DNA from: Cupriavidus campinensis
Lineage (GTDB): Bacteria; Pseudomonadota; Gammaproteobacteria; Burkholderiales; Burkholderiaceae
Assembly (NCBI RefSeq): GCF_905397395.1
Contig: NZ_CAJPVH010000001.1
Coordinates: 186,001-250,000 of the forward strand
Length of the DNA: 64,000 nucleotides
Direction: 5' to 3'
Shown here: positions 61,995 to 64,000 of the stretch, piece by piece
Numbering within the stretch: the first letter of the stretch is position 1
Layout of the letters: each line of letters opens with the position of its first letter
Program-made: the position numbers and the translations under genes
Notes under the pieces: model-generated
The model's input: only the letters and a program-made list of their open reading frames with translations
Told to the model about the DNA's origin: nothing
Database searches by the model: none

Positions 61995-62753
61995 ATGAGT
62001 GTTTCGACCAACATCGCCTTGCTGGCCAGCCGTGCGGCCCGCCTCCACCCCATCCAGGACCTGCTCTCCCTTGCGGGTTTCCAGTGCACCCTCTTCCTTG
62101 CCGGCCGGGACCTGATCCACGGCCTCAGCCATGACAGCTACGACATGCTGCTGGTCGACCGCGACCTGCACGACATCTCCGCGATCGACGTGATCCGTGC
62201 CGTGCGCGCCGTGCGGGCCCGCGACATGCCGATCATCATGATCGGCGGGCAGCATAACAACGACAACGATCTCGTCGAGGCGCTCGACGCCGGCGCCGAC
62301 GACTACGTGCTCGAAGCCCTGAGCAACCGCGTGCTGCTGGCGCGCATCTCCGCCCTGCGAAGGCGCATGTGCGGCGCACGCTTCCGCAACAACCTGCCGA
62401 TGCGCGCCGGCCCCTACGAGCTGAACAGCCCGGGCCGCTTTGCCATCCTGAACGGGCGCCGCATCGCCATGACGCCGAAGGAGTTCGACCTGGCCACGCT
62501 GCTGTTTGCCAACGCGGGCCGCATCCTGGCCAGCAAGCGGATCGAACACATGATCTGGGGCCATGACCTGCCGCCGCTCTCGCGCGCGCTGGCGGGGCTG
62601 GTCTCGCGCATGCGGCGCACGCTCGACCTCTGCCCGGCCAACGGCGTTACCGTGAACGTCGTCTACGCGCAGGGCTACCGGCTCGACATCCTCGACCAGA
62701 CCTTCCGCGCCGACCTGGCGGCCCCGCCCGGACAGCCCCTGCTCCAGACGTAA
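61995..62753 (+). CDS. OmpR-type winged-helix regulator with atypical receiver
   Basis: A 252-residue protein. The receiver-like half (1-120) keeps the phosphoacceptor region MLLVDRDLHD. It lacks the acidic pair after strand 1 (NIALLASRAARLHP stands there), and the conserved Lys is replaced (YVLEALSN in place of the usual KPF). The winged helix follows at about 145-232, with AMTPKEFDLATLLFANAGRI, a standard OmpR output. Control is likely independent of normal phosphorylation. The DnaA-box pair lies upstream. No kinase gene is adjacent; a chemoreceptor gene follows. Confidence 0.88.
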   Translation: MSVSTNIALLASRAARLHPIQDLLSLAGFQCTLFLAGRDLIHGLSHDSYDMLLVDRDLHDISAIDVIRAVRAVRARDMPIIMIGGQHNNDNDLVEALDAGADDYVLEALSNRVLLARISALRRRMCGARFRNNLPMRAGPYELNSPGRFAILNGRRIAMTPKEFDLATLLFANAGRILASKRIEHMIWGHDLPPLSRALAGLVSRMRRTLDLCPANGVTVNVVYAQGYRLDILDQTFRADLAAPPGQPLLQT

Positions 62754-62949
62754 CCGGCCCTCCCGGCCTGTGCTTCTCCCCTGCTTGTGCGAGGGTGTCA
62801 CGCCTGCGTCACACCGTTCGCCGAGCATGGCGGCGCACCGCAACGGGAACATGCCCCGGCCGACCACAACCGGGCGGCACGGCCAGGCAGCCACGCGGCG
62901 GGCATCGGGTCATGGCATGGCCGGGCCAATCCCGGCAGGAGTCTGTTTC

Positions 62950-64000
62950 GTGTTGCAAGCCATCCAACTGAGTCTGCCGCGCGCACGCGGCGAAGCCGTG
63001 TGGCAACGGCTGGTGCGACTGCCGCTGGCGGCGCGGCTGTCCGCGGCGTTCATTCTGGTCTATGTCTTCGGGGCCGTGGTCGGCCTGATTGGCATCCTCA
63101 ATCTGGTCTCCCTCAAGCAGGACACTGACACGCTGTATCAACGCGACATGCGCGGCGCCATCTCGGCGGAACGCGCGCAGGCCGCGCTGGCCACACTGGG
63201 CCGCGCGCAACTCGCGCTGACGCTGGCCACGAGCACCAGCGAGCGTGATGCCGCCGGCACGGACATCCAGATGGCCATGCGCCAGCTCGACGCCGCCGTG
63301 GACGGCGTGCGCCAGGCCGCGCCGCGCCAGGCACAGGCGCTGCAAAAGGAGCGCGCGGCGGCAGGCGAGCTGATGCAAGGCTATGTGGCGCTGATCAACA
63401 AGCAACCGCTGGACGCCCTCCAGTTCGACAGCGCCGTCTCCGTCGATGGCCACTTCCTGGGCGAGCAACTGCAAAAGCTCGGCGCGCTGATGGAAACCAC
63501 GCGCGCCGGCCTGGAGCGGCAGGCTGCCGACACCGTGGCCGGCGTTGCCGCGAGCCAGCTCGGCGCGCAGACGCTGATGGCCGCACTGCTCGTGGCCAGT
63601 TTCGTGGCGGCTGGCGCGCTGGCGTGGTTCGCGGCACGCAGCCTGACGCGCGAACTCGGCGGCGAGCCGCGCGACGCGGCAGCGGCGGCCAATCGCATCG
63701 CCAGTGGCGACCTGACCGCGCATATCGCCCTGCGCAGGGACGATCAGACCAGCCTGCTCTACTTCCTGGCCGGCATGCGCGACGAACTGGCCGGCGTACT
63801 GGCCCGCATTCAGGAATCCGCCCACGAGATCACAGCCACCAGCGGCGACATTGCCGGCGGCAACCAGCAGCTTGCGGCGCGCACCGCGCAGCAGGCCGCG
63901 GCCCTGCGCCACGCGGCGGCCAGCATGACGCGCCTGACCGCGCTCGTCGAACAGGTGCATGAGCAGGCCAACGAGTCGAGCACGATGGCCAACCAGGCAC
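62950..64000 (+). CDS. Methyl-accepting chemotaxis protein, 3' end cut by window
   Basis: The visible 350 residues are the N-terminal part of a chemoreceptor. A first membrane helix (SAAFILVYVFGAVVGLIGIL) is followed by a four-helix periplasmic sensor of about 150 residues (with QRDMRGAISAERAQAALATL). A second membrane helix comes near residue 210 (ALLVASFVAAGALAWFAARS), then HAMP and the first turns of the cytoplasmic signalling coil (ESAHEITATSGDIAGGNQQL). The GTG at 62950 is 8 bases after CAGGAG. The ligand cannot be inferred. The gene continues past the right edge. Confidence 0.9.
   Translation, partial: MLQAIQLSLPRARGEAVWQRLVRLPLAARLSAAFILVYVFGAVVGLIGILNLVSLKQDTDTLYQRDMRGAISAERAQAALATLGRAQLALTLATSTSERDAAGTDIQMAMRQLDAAVDGVRQAAPRQAQALQKERAAAGELMQGYVALINKQPLDALQFDSAVSVDGHFLGEQLQKLGALMETTRAGLERQAADTVAGVAASQLGAQTLMAALLVASFVAAGALAWFAARSLTRELGGEPRDAAAAANRIASGDLTAHIALRRDDQTSLLYFLAGMRDELAGVLARIQESAHEITATSGDIAGGNQQLAARTAQQAAALRHAAASMTRLTALVEQVHEQANESSTMANQA

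Overview
The window is very GC-rich, densely coded DNA with no rRNA, tRNA, transposon or CRISPR array that I can see. Several families point to a Burkholderiales betaproteobacterium, most likely Cupriavidus or a close relative: Bug-type (TctC) solute receptors, a DUF3331 protein, CaiB and CitE-like CoA enzymes under a LysR regulator, and COQ4-, Dps- and OxlT-type genes. The taxon is inferred from gene content and not measured.

Layout. 1-4480 (minus) is a catabolic operon with two Bug receptors, an amidohydrolase, a CaiB/BaiF CoA-transferase and a CitE-like lyase, with a divergent LysR gene (4577-5452). 5375-7269 holds an EamA exporter and a MarR-GNAT fusion with its own palindromic operators. 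7340-11325 is a TetR gene divergent from a Baeyer-Villiger-type monooxygenase, an alpha/beta hydrolase and a COQ4-family protein. 11339-15376 is a tandem pair of beta-propeller lipoproteins. 15719-21337 has a small membrane protein, a tiny lipoprotein with a Tat-exported phospholipase C, and a collagen-like lipoprotein followed by a TPR glycosyltransferase.

21350-33330 (minus) is the most unusual region. It is a nine-gene cluster: DUF4381, two VWA proteins and BatD, then an FGE-type enzyme, a sulfatase lipoprotein and a membrane spermidine-synthase-like protein, then MoxR and DUF58. All but two junctions are 4-base start/stop overlaps. It looks like a MoxR/Bat chaperone operon with a sulfatase-maturation cassette set inside it.

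33546-40482 (plus) is a TonB receptor followed by a complete nickel/peptide-type ABC importer whose two ATPases are fused. An ldtD-like L,D-transpeptidase and a mepK-like DUF882 protein follow directly. 43302-44624 is an OxlT-type antiporter with a candidate leader peptide. 44864-46912 has an AraC regulator, DUF3331 and small exported or membrane proteins. 46922-49687 is a FixL/FixJ-like two-component system plus a lone receiver. 49962-52280 collects Dps, a ferritin-like protein and a hemerythrin protein. 53229-58079 holds an EamA exporter with an AraC regulator, and a PLD-VTT fusion with an EEP phosphodiesterase. 58803-61713 has a Gly/Tyr-rich lipoprotein, a candidate small RNA, a TetR regulator and a cardiolipin synthase. 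61995-64000 has an atypical OmpR-type regulator, preceded by two inverted perfect DnaA boxes, and the 5' part of a chemoreceptor gene.

Starts were chosen from ribosome-binding sites, overlaps with the preceding gene, and where signal peptides or domains begin. Functions are inferred from visible motifs and family knowledge, without database searches.
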